Part shown: piece after piece, positions 49,343 to 59,423 of the stretch
Numbering within the stretch: the stretch's first letter is position 1
Layout: every line of letters begins with the position of its first letter
NCBI RefSeq assembly: GCF_014838825.1
Contig: NZ_JACYMO010000001.1
Coordinates: forward strand, 1,072,830-1,136,829
DNA from: Erwinia persicina
GTDB lineage: Bacteria; Pseudomonadota; Gammaproteobacteria; Enterobacterales; Enterobacteriaceae
DNA: 64,000 nucleotides
Direction: 5' to 3'
Made by a program: the position numbers and the translations under genes
Notes under the pieces: generated by a model
Told to the model about the DNA's origin: nothing
The model's input: only the letters and a program-made list of their open reading frames with translations
Database searches by the model: none

Positions 49343-49368
49343 GGGGCGGCCGGTAAAAGGGTCGCCCC
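49343..49368. repeat. REP-like palindrome between metG and yohJ
   Basis: GGGGCGGCC and GGGTCGCCCC flank GGTAAAA. It is the same GGCGACC-like stem with an A-rich loop seen at 34762 and 60636, and lies 20 bp before the yohJ start. Confidence 0.6.
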
Positions 49369-49387
49369 CTACTGTTCAGGACACTGA

Positions 49388-49783
49388 ATGCCTACTGCCC
49401 TCGTTACGCTATGGCACTACCTCCGCGCTTTTCTCATTATCTATCTGTGCCTGTATGCCGGGCGCGGACTTTCTGCCCTGCTGCCGGTGGCGATCCCCGG
49501 CAGTATTCTCGGCATGCTGATGCTGTTTGCTCTCCTGGCCTCGCAGCTGCTGCCGGTTCACTGGGTCAAGCCCGGCTGCCACCTGCTGATCCGCTATATG
49601 GCGCTGCTGTTCGTGCCGATTAGCGTTGGCGTGATGAACGATATGGATATTCTCACCGCCCAGTTTGGTCCGATTGTGGTCTCCTGCGTCGTCAGTACGC
49701 TGATCGTACTGGTGACCATCGGGCTGATGTCGCAACGTCTTAACGACCGCCACCAGCGGCGCACGGGAGCGCAGGATGAGTGA
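49388..49783 (+). CDS. yohJ: CidA/LrgA family membrane protein YohJ
   Basis: This 131-residue protein (E. coli YohJ 132) has about four membrane segments and the LrgA-type core [18 protein letters not shown]. The family is holin-like in Gram-positive bacteria, while plastid and enteric homologues are linked to small-organic-acid export or uptake. AGGA precedes ATG 49388. It overlaps yohK by 8 bases, so the two are translationally coupled. Confidence 0.94.
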   Translation: MPTALVTLWHYLRAFLIIYLCLYAGRGLSALLPVAIPGSILGMLMLFALLASQLLPVHWVKPGCHLLIRYMALLFVPISVGVMNDMDILTAQFGPIVVSCVVSTLIVLVTIGLMSQRLNDRHQRRTGAQDE

Positions 49784-50468
49784 TATCTGGTGGTCGCTGC
49801 CGCTGACCGTGCTGGTGTTTCTGGGCGCGCGTAAACTGGCAGCCAGGGTAAAAATGTCGATCGTTAACCCGCTGCTGATTGCCATGGCGGTGATCATTCC
49901 GCTTCTGCTGCTGTTACAGATGCCCTACACCCGCTATTTCCAGGGCAGCGCCCTGCTGAACGATCTACTGCAACCGGCGGTGGTGGCGCTGGCGCTGCCG
50001 CTGTACGAGCAGATGCATCAGATCCGTTCACGCTGGCGGTCTATTATCAGCGTCTGCTTCGTTGGCAGCATAACGGCGATGGTCTCAGGCACGGCCATTG
50101 CGCTGTGGCTGGGAGCCACGCCGCAGATTGCTGCCACCCTGCTGCCCAAGTCCGTGACCACGCCGATAGCCATGGCGGTTTCCGGTTCGCTGGGCGGTAT
50201 TCCGGCCATCAGCGCCATCTGCGTACTGCTGGCCGGCGTACTGGGGGCGGTGTTCGGTCATATGCTGCTCAACCTGTTACGGGTGCGCAGTAAATCGGCA
50301 CGTGGCCTGGCCATCGGCAATGCCTCTCATGCCCTGGGCACAGCGCGCGCCGCCGAGATCGACTATCAGGAGGGGGCATTCAGCTCGCTGGCGCTGGTGC
50401 TGTGCGGCATCATTACCTCACTGCTGGCCCCGTTCATTTTCCCTTTGCTGATGGCGCTCTGGGGCTAA
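49776..50468 (+). CDS. yohK: LrgB family membrane protein YohK
   Basis: This 230-residue protein is the partner of YohJ (E. coli YohK 231). The LrgB signature [26 protein letters not shown] lies around residues 123-148, with [12 protein letters not shown] near 185. About seven membrane segments are predicted. In E. coli YohJK promotes 3-hydroxypropionate uptake. It is followed by the cdd promoter region. Confidence 0.95.
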   Translation: MSDIWWSLPLTVLVFLGARKLAARVKMSIVNPLLIAMAVIIPLLLLLQMPYTRYFQGSALLNDLLQPAVVALALPLYEQMHQIRSRWRSIISVCFVGSITAMVSGTAIALWLGATPQIAATLLPKSVTTPIAMAVSGSLGGIPAISAICVLLAGVLGAVFGHMLLNLLRVRSKSARGLAIGNASHALGTARAAEIDYQEGAFSSLALVLCGIITSLLAPFIFPLLMALWG

Positions 50469-50543
50469 AACTTGCGATAAGTCTCGCATTTTGCTGATCT
50501 ATTTCATTTATTACATTGATAGGGAGACGCAGATCACATATAA

Positions 50544-50578
50544 CTGGATGCCGGCCCGCTACCATGGGCTGCATCCAG
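50544..50578 (+). promoter_or_regulatory. Stem-loop in the cdd leader
   Basis: CTGGATGC (50544-50551) and GCATCCAG (50571-50578) are perfectly complementary, 16 bp before the cdd start. A half CRP-like word GATCACAT lies just upstream at 50532. The 126-bp gap probably carries the CRP/CytR-type control known for E. coli cdd, but I cannot assign full sites. Confidence 0.4.
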
Positions 50579-50594
50579 CGAAAGAGGCCCCACT

Positions 50595-51485
50595 ATGCAC
50601 CCACGTTATCAGCAGGCATTTGCCACCCTACCTACCCTGTTACAGAGCGCGTTGCAGCCGGTTTTATCCGCAGACGATTTTGCCGGATTTATCACCGCCA
50701 GCCAGGCGCAGGCGCTGAAAAAACATTGCAATTACAGCGACAGCGAACTGGCCTTCGCCCTGCTACCGCTGGCGGCCGCCTGTGCGGTAGCGACGCTATC
50801 CGACTTTAAAGTGGGCGCGATAGCACGCGGCAAAAGCGGCACGCTGTGGTTTGGTGCCAACATGGAGTTTGCCGGGGCGACCATGCAGCAGACCGTACAC
50901 GCCGAGCAGAGCGCCGTGACGCACGCCTGGCTCAGGGGGGAAAGCGCGCTGGAAAGTATTACCGTTAACTACACGCCGTGCGGCCACTGCCGTCAGTTCA
51001 TGAATGAGCTGAACAGCGGCACCGGGCTGACCATTGAACTGCCCGGCCGCGCAGCGGCCACGCTGGGCCACTACCTGCCCGACTCCTTCGGGCCGCGTGA
51101 CCTGGCGATCACCACCCTGCTGATGGATAAGATTGATCACGGCTTTGTCGCCAGCGGTGATGCCGTGGAACAGGCTGCCGTGGCCGCCGCCAGCCGCAGC
51201 CACGCGCCCTACAGTAAGGCATGGAGCGGCGTGGCGCTGCAAACCAGCGACGGGGCCCTTTTTGCTGGTAGCTACGCAGAAAATGCCGCCTTCAACCCCA
51301 GCCTGCCGCCGTTGCAGGGTGCGCTGAACCTGCTCAATCTTAGCGGCCGCGCATTAAGCACTATTCAGCGTGGGGTGCTGGCGGAAGCGCCGGATGCCAC
51401 ACTGAGTCAGCAAAGCGCCACCGCCGCCACGCTGGCCGCGCTGGGATGCACGCAATTCAGCACTCTCCCCCTGGTGAAGTCGTAA
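50595..51485 (+). CDS. cdd: Cytidine deaminase
   Basis: This 296-residue homodimeric zinc enzyme (E. coli 294) converts cytidine and deoxycytidine to uridine and deoxyuridine. The zinc site has His102 and catalytic Glu104 in VHAEQS and Cys129/Cys132 in PCGHC, at the same numbers as in E. coli. The C-terminal non-catalytic repeat domain typical of the long enteric form is present. ATG 50595 opens MHPRYQ, as in the family. Confidence 0.96.
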   Translation: MHPRYQQAFATLPTLLQSALQPVLSADDFAGFITASQAQALKKHCNYSDSELAFALLPLAAACAVATLSDFKVGAIARGKSGTLWFGANMEFAGATMQQTVHAEQSAVTHAWLRGESALESITVNYTPCGHCRQFMNELNSGTGLTIELPGRAAATLGHYLPDSFGPRDLAITTLLMDKIDHGFVASGDAVEQAAVAAASRSHAPYSKAWSGVALQTSDGALFAGSYAENAAFNPSLPPLQGALNLLNLSGRALSTIQRGVLAEAPDATLSQQSATAATLAALGCTQFSTLPLVKS

Positions 51486-51515
51486 GAAAACCCGTTGTAA
51501 TTCGAGAAAGATCTC

Positions 51516-51545
51516 AGCTTTTGTTATTGCGTGTTAACAAAAGCT
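51516..51545 (+). promoter_or_regulatory. Stem-loop between cdd and maeA
   Basis: AGCTTTTGTTA and TAACAAAAGCT form a perfect 11-bp inverted repeat, 31 bp after cdd. There is no T-run after it. A second inverted repeat, TTAGGAT/ATCCTAA (51566-51572 and 51591-51597), directly precedes the maeA start region. The pair could be an operator or leader structure for maeA. Confidence 0.45.
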
Positions 51546-51612
51546 GTACTTTCAGATGAATTATTTTAGGATTGGCCCCACACCATCCCGATCCTAATAG
51601 AGTATGAATTGC

Positions 51613-53310
51613 ATGGAACTCGAATACGAAAGTAAACGACCGCTATACATCCCTTATGCTGGGCCCATCTTGCTGGAATTCCCCCTTCTGAATAAAGGCA
51701 GCGCGTTCTCCATTGAAGAGCGTAACGACTTCAACCTGAATGGTCTGCTGCCGGAAACCGTCGAAAGCATTGAGGAGCAGGCAGAGCGGGCATGGCGTCA
51801 GTTCCAGGACTTCAAAAACAATAACGACAAGCACGTTTACCTGCGCAACATCCAGGATACTAACGAAACGCTGTTTTACCGCCTGCTCGACAATCATCTG
51901 GAAGAGATGATGCCGATTATCTACACCCCAACCGTGGGTGCCGCCTGTGAGCACTTCTCAGAAATTTATCGTCGCGCGCGCGGCCTGTTTATCTCTTATC
52001 CGAACCGCGCCAACATTGAAGATATGCTGCAAAACGCCACCAAACAGAATGTGAAGGTGATTGTGGTCACCGACGGTGAGCGCATTCTCGGTCTGGGAGA
52101 CCAGGGGATCGGGGGTATGGGTATCCCCATCGGTAAACTGTCTCTTTATACCGCCTGTGGCGGCATCAGCCCGGCGTACACCCTGCCGGTGGTGCTGGAC
52201 GTCGGCACCAATAACCAGCAGTTGCTGAATGACCCACTGTATATGGGCTGGCGTCATCCACGTATCACTGGCGAAGAGTACGACAGCTTCGTCAATGACT
52301 TTATCCACGCCGTGAAGAGCCGCTGGCCTAACGTGCTGCTGCAGTTCGAAGACTTCGCCCAGAAAAATGCGATGCCGCTGCTTGAGCGCTACCGGGATGA
52401 GGTCTGCTGCTTTAACGACGATATTCAGGGCACTGCGGCGGTGACGCTGGGTACGCTGATTGCTGCCAGCCGCGCCGCCGGCAGCAAGCTGTGCGAGCAG
52501 AAAGTGGTCTTCCTCGGGGCGGGTTCCGCCGGGTGTGGGATTGCCGAGCAGATCATCGCCCAGATGAAATCAGAAGGCCTGAGCGATGAGGAAGCGCGTG
52601 CGCGGGTGTTTATGGTTGACCGTTTCGGTCTGCTGACCGACAAGCTGCCCAACCTGCTGAACTTCCAGAGCAAACTGGTGCAGAAAAGCGAAAACCTGGC
52701 CGGTTGGGACAGCAGCAGTGATTCCCTGTCGCTGCTGGACGTGGTGCGCAATGTGCAGCCGAACATCATGATCGGCGTTTCGGGTCAGCCGGGGCTGTTC
52801 AGCGAAGAGATCGTCCGTGAAATGCACAAGCACTGCGCACGCCCGATCATCATGCCGCTGTCAAACCCGACTTCCCGCGTGGAAGCCACTCCACAGGACA
52901 TCATGGCGTGGACCGACGGTAATGCGCTGGTCGCCACGGGCAGTCCGTTCTCTCCGGTCAGCTGGAAAGAGAAAATCTATCCGATTGCCCAGTGCAACAA
53001 CTCCTATATCTTCCCGGGCATTGGTCTTGGGGTCATTGCCTCCGGTGCCACCCGCGTGACGGACAGCATGCTGATGGCCGCCAGCCGCGCGCTGGCGGAC
53101 TGCTCACCGCTGGCCAATGACGGTACCGGTCCGGTACTGCCTGAAGTGAAAGATATCCAGGGTGTGTCAAAACTGATCGCCATGGCGGTCGGCAAAGCGG
53201 CCCAACTGGCCGGCGTCGCGGTCGTGACGTCCGAAGATGTGCTTTCTAAAGCCATCGCGGCCAACTTCTGGCTGCCGCAGTATCGTAATTACCGTCGTAC
53301 TTCTATCTGA
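51613..53310 (+). CDS. maeA: NAD-dependent malic enzyme MaeA (SfcA)
   Basis: This 565-residue enzyme decarboxylates malate to pyruvate with NAD, the same length as E. coli MaeA. Signatures are [20 protein letters not shown] with the catalytic Tyr near 112, [21 protein letters not shown], the metal-binding [12 protein letters not shown] and the dinucleotide fold [17 protein letters not shown] 51604 is only one base from AGAG, so ATG 51613 is preferred. The gene lies between cdd and sanA, unlike its separate E. coli location, and has its own terminator. Confidence 0.95.
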   Translation: MELEYESKRPLYIPYAGPILLEFPLLNKGSAFSIEERNDFNLNGLLPETVESIEEQAERAWRQFQDFKNNNDKHVYLRNIQDTNETLFYRLLDNHLEEMMPIIYTPTVGAACEHFSEIYRRARGLFISYPNRANIEDMLQNATKQNVKVIVVTDGERILGLGDQGIGGMGIPIGKLSLYTACGGISPAYTLPVVLDVGTNNQQLLNDPLYMGWRHPRITGEEYDSFVNDFIHAVKSRWPNVLLQFEDFAQKNAMPLLERYRDEVCCFNDDIQGTAAVTLGTLIAASRAAGSKLCEQKVVFLGAGSAGCGIAEQIIAQMKSEGLSDEEARARVFMVDRFGLLTDKLPNLLNFQSKLVQKSENLAGWDSSSDSLSLLDVVRNVQPNIMIGVSGQPGLFSEEIVREMHKHCARPIIMPLSNPTSRVEATPQDIMAWTDGNALVATGSPFSPVSWKEKIYPIAQCNNSYIFPGIGLGVIASGATRVTDSMLMAASRALADCSPLANDGTGPVLPEVKDIQGVSKLIAMAVGKAAQLAGVAVVTSEDVLSKAIAANFWLPQYRNYRRTSI

Positions 53311-53319
53311 CGGCTCACC

Positions 53320-53355
53320 GCCCGGCTCCTTTCACGGGGAGTCGGGCCGGTTTTG
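53320..53355 (+). terminator. Intrinsic terminator after maeA
   Basis: GCCCGGCTCC and GGGAGTCGGGC form a GC-rich stem with one mismatch, followed by GGTTTTGTG. It lies 10 bp after the maeA stop. Confidence 0.8.
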
Positions 53356-53418
53356 TGTGAAAAAAGCCCATTCAACACACTGTTACTTGCTTCACTCCTC
53401 TGGCTCAAGTAGCCTTGA

Positions 53419-54168
<750 letters not shown>

Positions 54169-54192
54169 TGAAGCGGTAGGTGGAGAGTTGAA

Positions 54193-54225
54193 ACTGACTT
54201 ATCAGGGCAATCCTGATAAGTCAGT
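54193..54225. terminator. Strong hairpin between convergent sanA and mglC
   Basis: ACTGACTTATCAGG and CCTGATAAGTCAGT form a perfect 14-bp stem with a 5-nt loop. On the minus strand it is followed by TTTCAACT and on the plus strand by GATAAG, so it could end mgl transcripts; T-runs are weak on both sides. Confidence 0.6.
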
Positions 54226-54249
54226 GATAAGCAATGCCTGCCGGTCAAA

Positions 54250-54278
54250 CGTGGACAACCTTTCAGAGATTGTCCACG
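54250..54278 (-). terminator. Second hairpin downstream of mglC
   Basis: CGTGGACAA (54250-54258) pairs perfectly with TTGTCCACG (54270-54278), 11 bp after the mglC stop. On the minus strand GTTTG follows. With the hairpin at 54193 it probably protects or ends the mgl message. Confidence 0.5.
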
Positions 54279-54289
54279 CCATCAGAGGA

Positions 54290-55300
54290 TTACTTCTTGC
54301 GGGCGTACTTCAGGGAGTCCAGCGCGACGGCGAAGATAATAATGCCGCCCTTGATAATGTACTGCCAGTAAGGGTTCACGCCGATATAGGTCAGACCGTA
54401 GTTGATGACGGTGAAGATAATCACCCCGGTCACCACGCCTGCCACCGTACCAACCCCACCCGCGAACGACACACCGCCGACGACACAGGCCGCAATCGCA
54501 TCCAGCTCATACATAAAGCCAAGGTTATTGGTTGCAGAACCGATGCGCCCGGCTTCCAGCATACCGCCGAAGGCATAAAACACGCCGGACAGGGCATAGA
54601 CCAGAATCAGGTTCCACGGCACGTTAACGCCAGACACGCGCGCGGCTTCCGGGTTGCCGCCGATGGCAAAAATATTCTTACCGAAGCGGGTTTTATTCCA
54701 CAGGATCCACACCACAAAGATGGCGATAATCGCGTAGAAAGTAATGTACGACAGTTTGAAATCACCCAGGCGCAGGAAGCCCTGAGCAAAGGTGGAGAAC
54801 TTCTCATCGAAGCCTGCCACCGGAGAAGCCCCAACGAAGTCGTAGTACAGCGAGTTAACGCCGTAAACGATGATCATGGTACCCAGCGTGGTGATAAATG
54901 GCGTCACCTTCAGGTAGGCAATGATCACGCCGTTGATCAGCCCAATCAGCGCACCGATGGCACAGACAATGGCGATCACCACCGCAATTGGCAGGGTTTC
55001 CAGATGCGGGAACACCTTGTTGGCATTATCCATCGCCTGCAACAGCGTCGCCGCGACCACCGCAGCCAGACCAACCTGACGGCCAGCTGACAGGTCTGTT
55101 CCCTGGGTGACAATCAGACCGGCAACGCCCAGGGCGATAATGACACGCACTGAGGACTGGGTCAGGATGTTACTCAGGTTCATTAAACTTAAGAACGTTG
55201 GATCCTGGATAATAATGATGGCCAGTAATACCATCAGCACCACATAAATCCCACCCTCTTTCAGCCAGGTGAGTGCACTTTTCTTATTCACTGCTTTCAT
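54290..55300 (-). CDS. mglC: Galactose/methyl-galactoside ABC transporter permease MglC
   Basis: This 336-residue inner-membrane permease has the same length as E. coli MglC and about ten membrane segments. The conserved EAA-like cytoplasmic loop region is NPEAARVSGVNVPWNL near residue 230. As a homodimer it forms the translocation channel for galactose delivered by MglB. ATG 55300 (MKAVNKKSALTWLKEGG) matches the family start; the longer frame to 55381 overlaps mglA and is rejected. It follows mglA by 19 bp. Confidence 0.96.
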   Translation of the reverse strand: MKAVNKKSALTWLKEGGIYVVLMVLLAIIIIQDPTFLSLMNLSNILTQSSVRVIIALGVAGLIVTQGTDLSAGRQVGLAAVVAATLLQAMDNANKVFPHLETLPIAVVIAIVCAIGALIGLINGVIIAYLKVTPFITTLGTMIIVYGVNSLYYDFVGASPVAGFDEKFSTFAQGFLRLGDFKLSYITFYAIIAIFVVWILWNKTRFGKNIFAIGGNPEAARVSGVNVPWNLILVYALSGVFYAFGGMLEAGRIGSATNNLGFMYELDAIAACVVGGVSFAGGVGTVAGVVTGVIIFTVINYGLTYIGVNPYWQYIIKGGIIIFAVALDSLKYARKK

Positions 55301-55319
55301 AGTAACAGCCCTTACATCA

Positions 55320-56840
55320 TTAAAGGTGCAACGATGCCAAACGCAATATTTCGTTTTGCGTGGTTGTCTTCGTTTCGACAATGCCTGCTACCAGGCCATT
55401 ACTCATTACCAGGATACGATCGGTAACGCCCAACAACTCTGGCATTTCGGAAGAGATAATAATGATCCCCTTTCCCTTCTTCGCCAGTTCTGAAATCAAC
55501 TGATAGATTTCAAATTTCGCCCCAACGTCAATACCGCGCGTCGGTTCGTCGAGCATCAATATTTCTGGCTGAGTTAATAACCAGCGACCGATAATCACCT
55601 TCTGCTGGTTACCGCCTGATAAGGAGCCAATCGACGTGTGATGTCCCGGTGTTTTAACCCGCATAGAGTCAATCACCCACTGGGTATCACTTTTCATCCG
55701 GCTATTATCCAGCAGGCCAATGCTGTTCTTATATTTACTGATATTAGATATCAGCGAGTTGAAACCAATATCCAGGTAGGCATAAATCCCGGTGGAACGA
55801 CGCTCTTCCGTCACCAGGGCAAAACCGTGGTTAATCGCTTCGTTGGCGCTGTGGTTATTAATCGCCTTGCCGTGCAGCTTAATGGTGCCGCCTGACTTTT
55901 CGCGAATACCAAACAAGGTTTCCACAATATCAGTACGCTTGGCACCGACCAGGCCTGCAATCCCGAGAATTTCACCCTTGCGCAGGTCAAAGGAGATATC
56001 GCGAATAGACGGCTGGCGCAGGGAGGTGAGGTTACGCACTTCCAGAATGGTCTCGCCCGGCACGTTGCTCTTATCCGGGAAACGTTGATTCAGCGAACGG
56101 CCCACCATCATGGCAATGATCTTGTCCATATCCAGCCCTTCCAGGGGCTGAGTGGCAATCCACTGTCCGTCACGCAGAATAGTGATTTCATCACACAGCT
56201 GGAAAATCTCTTCCATTTTATGCGAAATATAGATAATCCCGCAGCCGCGATCCTTCAGCTTACGAATAATCGTAAACAGATGGTTGACTTCTTTTTCCGT
56301 CAGGGAGGAAGTCGGCTCATCCATAATCACGATTTTAGCGTTATAAGAAAACGCCTTGGCAATTTCAATCATCTGCATTTGCGAAACAGACAGTGAAATC
56401 ACTTTGTCTCGTGGATCAATATCAATATCCAGCTCGTCGAAGATCGCTTTGGTATCGCGATACATTTTCTCCTGATCGACGAAAAAGCCTTTCTTCGGAT
56501 AGCGGCCAAGCCACATGTTATCCATTACGGTACGTTGCAGGACCAGGTTTAATTCCTGATGCACCATCGACACGCCATTTTCCAGCGCCTCTTTAGAGCT
56601 CTTGTAATTAACTTCCTCACCCTGAAAAAGAATGCTCCCCGTATCTTTACTGTAAATGCCAAAAAGGCACTTTAAAAGTGTTGATTTTCCAGCACCATTC
56701 TCCCCCATCAGGGCGTGAATTGAATGTGGACGGACTTTTAAATTAACATTATCGAGCGCTTTAACCCCGGGGAATGACTTACTGACGTCGGTCATCTCCA
56801 GTAAAAATTCGCGCTGTGTTTGCACGTTATCGCTGCCCAT
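55320..56840 (-). CDS. mglA: Galactose/methyl-galactoside ABC transporter ATPase MglA
   Basis: This 506-residue tandem ATPase has the same length as E. coli MglA. The first domain has Walker [10 protein letters not shown] (46-54), signature [14 protein letters not shown] and Walker [12 protein letters not shown]. The second domain has a degenerate Walker A (GLVGAKRTD) but a canonical [15 protein letters not shown] signature, typical of sugar importers of this family. It powers uptake through MglC. It is separated from mglB by 92 bp containing two hairpins. Confidence 0.97.
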   Translation of the reverse strand: MGSDNVQTQREFLLEMTDVSKSFPGVKALDNVNLKVRPHSIHALMGENGAGKSTLLKCLFGIYSKDTGSILFQGEEVNYKSSKEALENGVSMVHQELNLVLQRTVMDNMWLGRYPKKGFFVDQEKMYRDTKAIFDELDIDIDPRDKVISLSVSQMQMIEIAKAFSYNAKIVIMDEPTSSLTEKEVNHLFTIIRKLKDRGCGIIYISHKMEEIFQLCDEITILRDGQWIATQPLEGLDMDKIIAMMVGRSLNQRFPDKSNVPGETILEVRNLTSLRQPSIRDISFDLRKGEILGIAGLVGAKRTDIVETLFGIREKSGGTIKLHGKAINNHSANEAINHGFALVTEERRSTGIYAYLDIGFNSLISNISKYKNSIGLLDNSRMKSDTQWVIDSMRVKTPGHHTSIGSLSGGNQQKVIIGRWLLTQPEILMLDEPTRGIDVGAKFEIYQLISELAKKGKGIIIISSEMPELLGVTDRILVMSNGLVAGIVETKTTTQNEILRLASLHL

Positions 56841-56858
56841 ATCTCTACCCGGCTGAGT

Positions 56859-56890
56859 GGTGTGGAGTCAGGTCACCCTGACTCAACACC
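56859..56890 (-). repeat. Second hairpin in the mglB-mglA gap
   Basis: GGTGT and AGTCAGG on one side pair with CCTGACT and ACACC on the other, with a short internal mismatch. Read after the attenuator-like hairpin at 56898, it can protect the mglB transcript 3' end or slow ribosome-free readthrough. Confidence 0.55.
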
Positions 56891-56897
56891 TGAAAAA

Positions 56898-56918
56898 GGG
56901 TGCTGACAGTCAGCACCC
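56898..56918 (-). terminator. Attenuator-like terminator between mglB and mglA
   Basis: On the minus strand GGGTGCTGA and TCAGCACCC form a perfect 9-bp stem around a 3-nt loop, followed by TTTTTC. It lies 14 bp past the mglB stop. Partial termination here would give more binding protein than ATPase and permease. Confidence 0.75.
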
Positions 56919-56932
56919 GTATCAGGTTGTAC

Positions 56933-57928
56933 TTATTTAGGCAGGTCTGCCAGGTTGTCTTTATCTACCGGTACATAGGCAACACGGACAACTTTACCGT
57001 CCAGTTTATAGTCGGTGCCTTCGGTGGCAGGTTTACCCGCCGCCAGGTTAATCGCCATATCCAGCGTGGCTTTTGCCTGGTTTTTCGCATCATTCAGCAC
57101 GGTGCCGGCCATTGCGCCAGATTTCACCATCGCCAGCGCTTCTGGCAGGGCATCGACACCAAATACCGGTACCGAGGATTTGTTGTGGGCTTTCAGGGCT
57201 TCGACAGCGCCCATCGCCATCGCATCGTTGTTGGCGATAACGACTTCAATTTTGTTACCGTTTGGACCTGACAGCCAGGCGTCCATCTTATCTTTAGCCT
57301 GTGCAGTGTCCCACATCGCGGTATCCAGATGCAGCTGCTGCGTTTTGATGCCGTCTTTGTTCAGCGTGTCGATCACGTATTTGGTACGGGCTTCCGCATC
57401 CGGGTGTCCTGGCTCGCCTTTCAGCAGCACGAACTGAATCTGACCGTCTTTGTTCAGGTCCCAGGCCGCGTTAGCTTTCCAGTGTTTCTCAATCAGCTCG
57501 CCCTGCTTCACGCCAGACTCTTTCGAGTCGGTACCGACATAGTAAGCTTTGTCATAGCTGGCCAGGGCTTTTGCCGTTGGCTCTTTGTTGAAAAATACCA
57601 CCGGGATGTCGTTTGCTTTGGCTTTGCTGATCACCACTGCCGCTGCTGCCGGGTCAACCAGGTTGATCGCCAGGGCTTTCACGCCTTTAGCGACCAGGAC
57701 GTCCACCTGATCGTTCTGAGTAGACTGGCTGTTCTGCGAGTCATTCATCAGCAGCTGCACGCCCGGGTTATTCTTGGCTTCTTTCTCAATATCCTTGCGC
57801 ACAACCGACATAAAGTTGTCGTCGTATTTATAAATGGTGACGCCGATACGGGTATCTGCTGCCTGAGCAGTTGCGCCAAACAGCATGGTGGCAACCAGGG
57901 CGCTGAGAGTGAAAACCTTCTTATTCAT
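56933..57928 (-). CDS. mglB: Galactose/glucose-binding periplasmic protein MglB
   Basis: This 331-residue protein (E. coli MglB 332) has a 23-residue signal peptide ending in ATAQA and mature start ADTRIG. It carries the binding-site words [15 protein letters not shown] and [20 protein letters not shown]; the calcium-loop region DLNKDGQIQ near residue 160 is intact. It delivers galactose and glucose to MglAC and serves the Trg chemoreceptor in E. coli. GGAGA precedes ATG 57928. It is the first gene of mglBAC. Confidence 0.97.
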   Translation of the reverse strand: MNKKVFTLSALVATMLFGATAQAADTRIGVTIYKYDDNFMSVVRKDIEKEAKNNPGVQLLMNDSQNSQSTQNDQVDVLVAKGVKALAINLVDPAAAAVVISKAKANDIPVVFFNKEPTAKALASYDKAYYVGTDSKESGVKQGELIEKHWKANAAWDLNKDGQIQFVLLKGEPGHPDAEARTKYVIDTLNKDGIKTQQLHLDTAMWDTAQAKDKMDAWLSGPNGNKIEVVIANNDAMAMGAVEALKAHNKSSVPVFGVDALPEALAMVKSGAMAGTVLNDAKNQAKATLDMAINLAAGKPATEGTDYKLDGKVVRVAYVPVDKDNLADLPK

Positions 57929-58103
57929 GGTATCTCCGGTTTTTATAGGGTAGTACTCAACGCCACGTACCGGCAGATGACCGGGCACGGGGCGATCAGT
58001 GGGGTGACGGCGAGGCGTAAATGTTAATTTTACGATCTGCTTCGCCGACAATGGATCACATTAAACCCGACTTCCCTGTACGGAATGCTTCCTGAATGCT
58101 GTG

Positions 58104-58120
58104 TGTGAAACTGTTTCACA
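58104..58120. promoter_or_regulatory. 17-bp perfect palindrome in the mgl leader
   Basis: TGTGAAACTGTTTCACA is perfectly symmetrical about a central T, 66-82 bp downstream of the predicted mgl start. It resembles CRP half-sites, but the spacer is 7 rather than 6, and it resembles but does not match Gal operators. An internal repressor site is the simplest reading. Confidence 0.5.
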
Positions 58121-58219
58121 GGGAGGCAACGTCACCATGAAATGGGGCCTGGCTGCCGTTACATAATGTTTCAAACCCTGCAGGACGCTGTCATCATAGA
58201 GAAGGCGTTGTTAATTAAC

Positions 58220-58235
58220 TGTGAATTTACTCACA
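58220..58235 (-). promoter_or_regulatory. CRP site of the mglBAC promoter
   Basis: TGTGA-N6-TCACA is a perfect 16-bp core, centred 41.5 bp before the predicted mgl start near 58186, with TATGAT at 58198-58193. This is class II CRP activation, as known for E. coli mgl. Confidence 0.9.
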
Positions 58236-58237
58236 GA

Positions 58238-58253
58238 TTGGAAACGGTTACAT
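58238..58253 (-). promoter_or_regulatory. GalS/GalR operator of mglBAC overlapping the galS stop codon
   Basis: TTGGAAACGGTTACAT matches the Gal operator pattern (TGnAAnCGnTTnCA) and lies directly upstream of the CRP site, as in E. coli. The galS stop codon is inside it. Confidence 0.85.
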
Positions 58254-59288
58254 CTCAGATTCACCTGAGTTAGTGACGGCCGCCACATTTTGCCGGGTTG
58301 CCACGGAATGACGGCGGACCAGCGTTGGCATAAAGCAGTGACGGACACTGCTGTCCAGCTCTCCCGCCGCGCCTTTCAACGCCAGTTCCGTGGCCAGTTT
58401 TGCCATAGAAACAATCGGGTAGCGAACGGTACTTAGCTGTGGATCGGTATAACGGGAGATGGGTATATCGTCGAAGCCCACTACCGAAAGCTGCTGTGGC
58501 ACGGCAATACCGTTATCTTTCAACGCGGCCAGCGCGCCTGCGGCCATGCTGTCGTTATAGGCAAACACCGCCGTCAGATGCAGGTTACGGCCTAACAGCT
58601 CGACCATGGCCGCCTCACCGCCCTGCAGATCCGGCTCGCCTGCTGCACACCAGCTCTCCACGGGGGTGACGCCCTGCTCGCTTAACGCCTGTGACCAGCC
58701 ATCGCGCCGCTGGTCGTTATCTTCGATGGGGTGAACCGAGCCAAGATAGCCGATACGCTGATGCCCGTGCTGCTGCAGCATACGCATCGCCATCAGCGCC
58801 CCGCTCACGTTGTCAAGACAGACACAGCGGTGGGCAAAACCGGGGATAATACGGTTGACCAGCACCATGCCAGGTACTTGCTGCATCAGCGAGGCAAGCT
58901 CCTGATCGCCCAGCGCTTTTGCATGCACAATCAGGGCATTACAGCGCTGGCGGATCAGCACCTCGATGGCGTGACGCTCTTTTTCCGCCTGATGATAGGA
59001 GTTATTGATTAACACATGTTTTTGCAGGCGCTGGGCCACGGTGTCTACCGCTTTCACCAGTGCGCCAAAGAAGGGATCGGACACGTCCATGACCACCACA
59101 CCGATGGTATCGCTGACCTGAGTGGCCAGCGCCTGAGCATTGGCGTTGGGCCGGTAGCCAAGACGGGCAACCGTTTTCAGCACCGCCTCACGGGTATCGC
59201 CGGTCACCGCCGCACTGTTATTCAGCACCCGCGAGACCGTCGCAACAGAAACACCCGCCTCACGGGCGACATCACGTATGGTAATCAT
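58248..59288 (-). CDS. galS: LacI-family mgl repressor/isorepressor GalS
   Basis: This 346-residue LacI-type regulator has the same length as E. coli GalS and is highly similar to it. The N-terminal helix-turn-helix is [22 protein letters not shown] (2-23), the hinge NANAQALA follows, and a periplasmic-binding-like sugar domain continues to VTNSGESEM. It represses mglBAC and itself and is relieved by galactose. ATG 59288 matches the family start; ATG 59294 is possible. Promoter sites with the same architecture as mgl lie upstream. Confidence 0.95.
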   Translation of the reverse strand: MITIRDVAREAGVSVATVSRVLNNSAAVTGDTREAVLKTVARLGYRPNANAQALATQVSDTIGVVVMDVSDPFFGALVKAVDTVAQRLQKHVLINNSYHQAEKERHAIEVLIRQRCNALIVHAKALGDQELASLMQQVPGMVLVNRIIPGFAHRCVCLDNVSGALMAMRMLQQHGHQRIGYLGSVHPIEDNDQRRDGWSQALSEQGVTPVESWCAAGEPDLQGGEAAMVELLGRNLHLTAVFAYNDSMAAGALAALKDNGIAVPQQLSVVGFDDIPISRYTDPQLSTVRYPIVSMAKLATELALKGAAGELDSSVRHCFMPTLVRRHSVATRQNVAAVTNSGESEM

Positions 59289-59380
59289 GAGCAATCACCA
59301 CAGAAGCATATTTTTTGCATAGCTCTTCCTGACCCAAACGCATTCTGGCGTCTATTCTGTCAGGCGGGAGCCGTGTGCTG

Positions 59381-59396
59381 CGTGAATTCCGTCACA
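59381..59396 (-). promoter_or_regulatory. CRP site of the galS promoter
   Basis: CGTGA-N6-TCACA matches 9 of 10 core bases. On the minus strand it is followed at the same distance as in mgl by a CAGAAT -10-like word, giving a predicted start about 60 bp before galS. Confidence 0.75.
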
Positions 59397-59399
59397 GGC

Positions 59400-59415
59400 T
59401 TGAAAACGGTTACAT
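59400..59415 (-). promoter_or_regulatory. GalS/GalR operator of galS
   Basis: TTGAAAACGGTTACAT differs from the mgl operator at one base and has the same position relative to its CRP site. It indicates autoregulation. It lies just past the yeiB stop (59424). Confidence 0.8.
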
Positions 59416-59423
59416 ACAATTTT

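Larger units (their letters stand above)
57929..58247 (-). other. mglB leader and promoter interval (319 bp without a gene)
   Basis: No coding potential is seen. The minus-strand promoter has TATGAT at 58198-58193, with a predicted start near 58186, giving a leader of about 258 nt. The leader includes a 17-bp palindrome at 58104-58120 and a CRP half-site-like GGATCACATT near 58050. Upstream control sites at 58220-58253 are listed separately. Confidence 0.7.

Noticed and set aside
58104-58120. CRP site reading of the mgl leader palindrome.
   Set aside because: The TGTGA and TCACA halves are separated by 7 rather than 6 bases, and it lies inside the predicted transcript, while a perfect CRP core is present at 58220.
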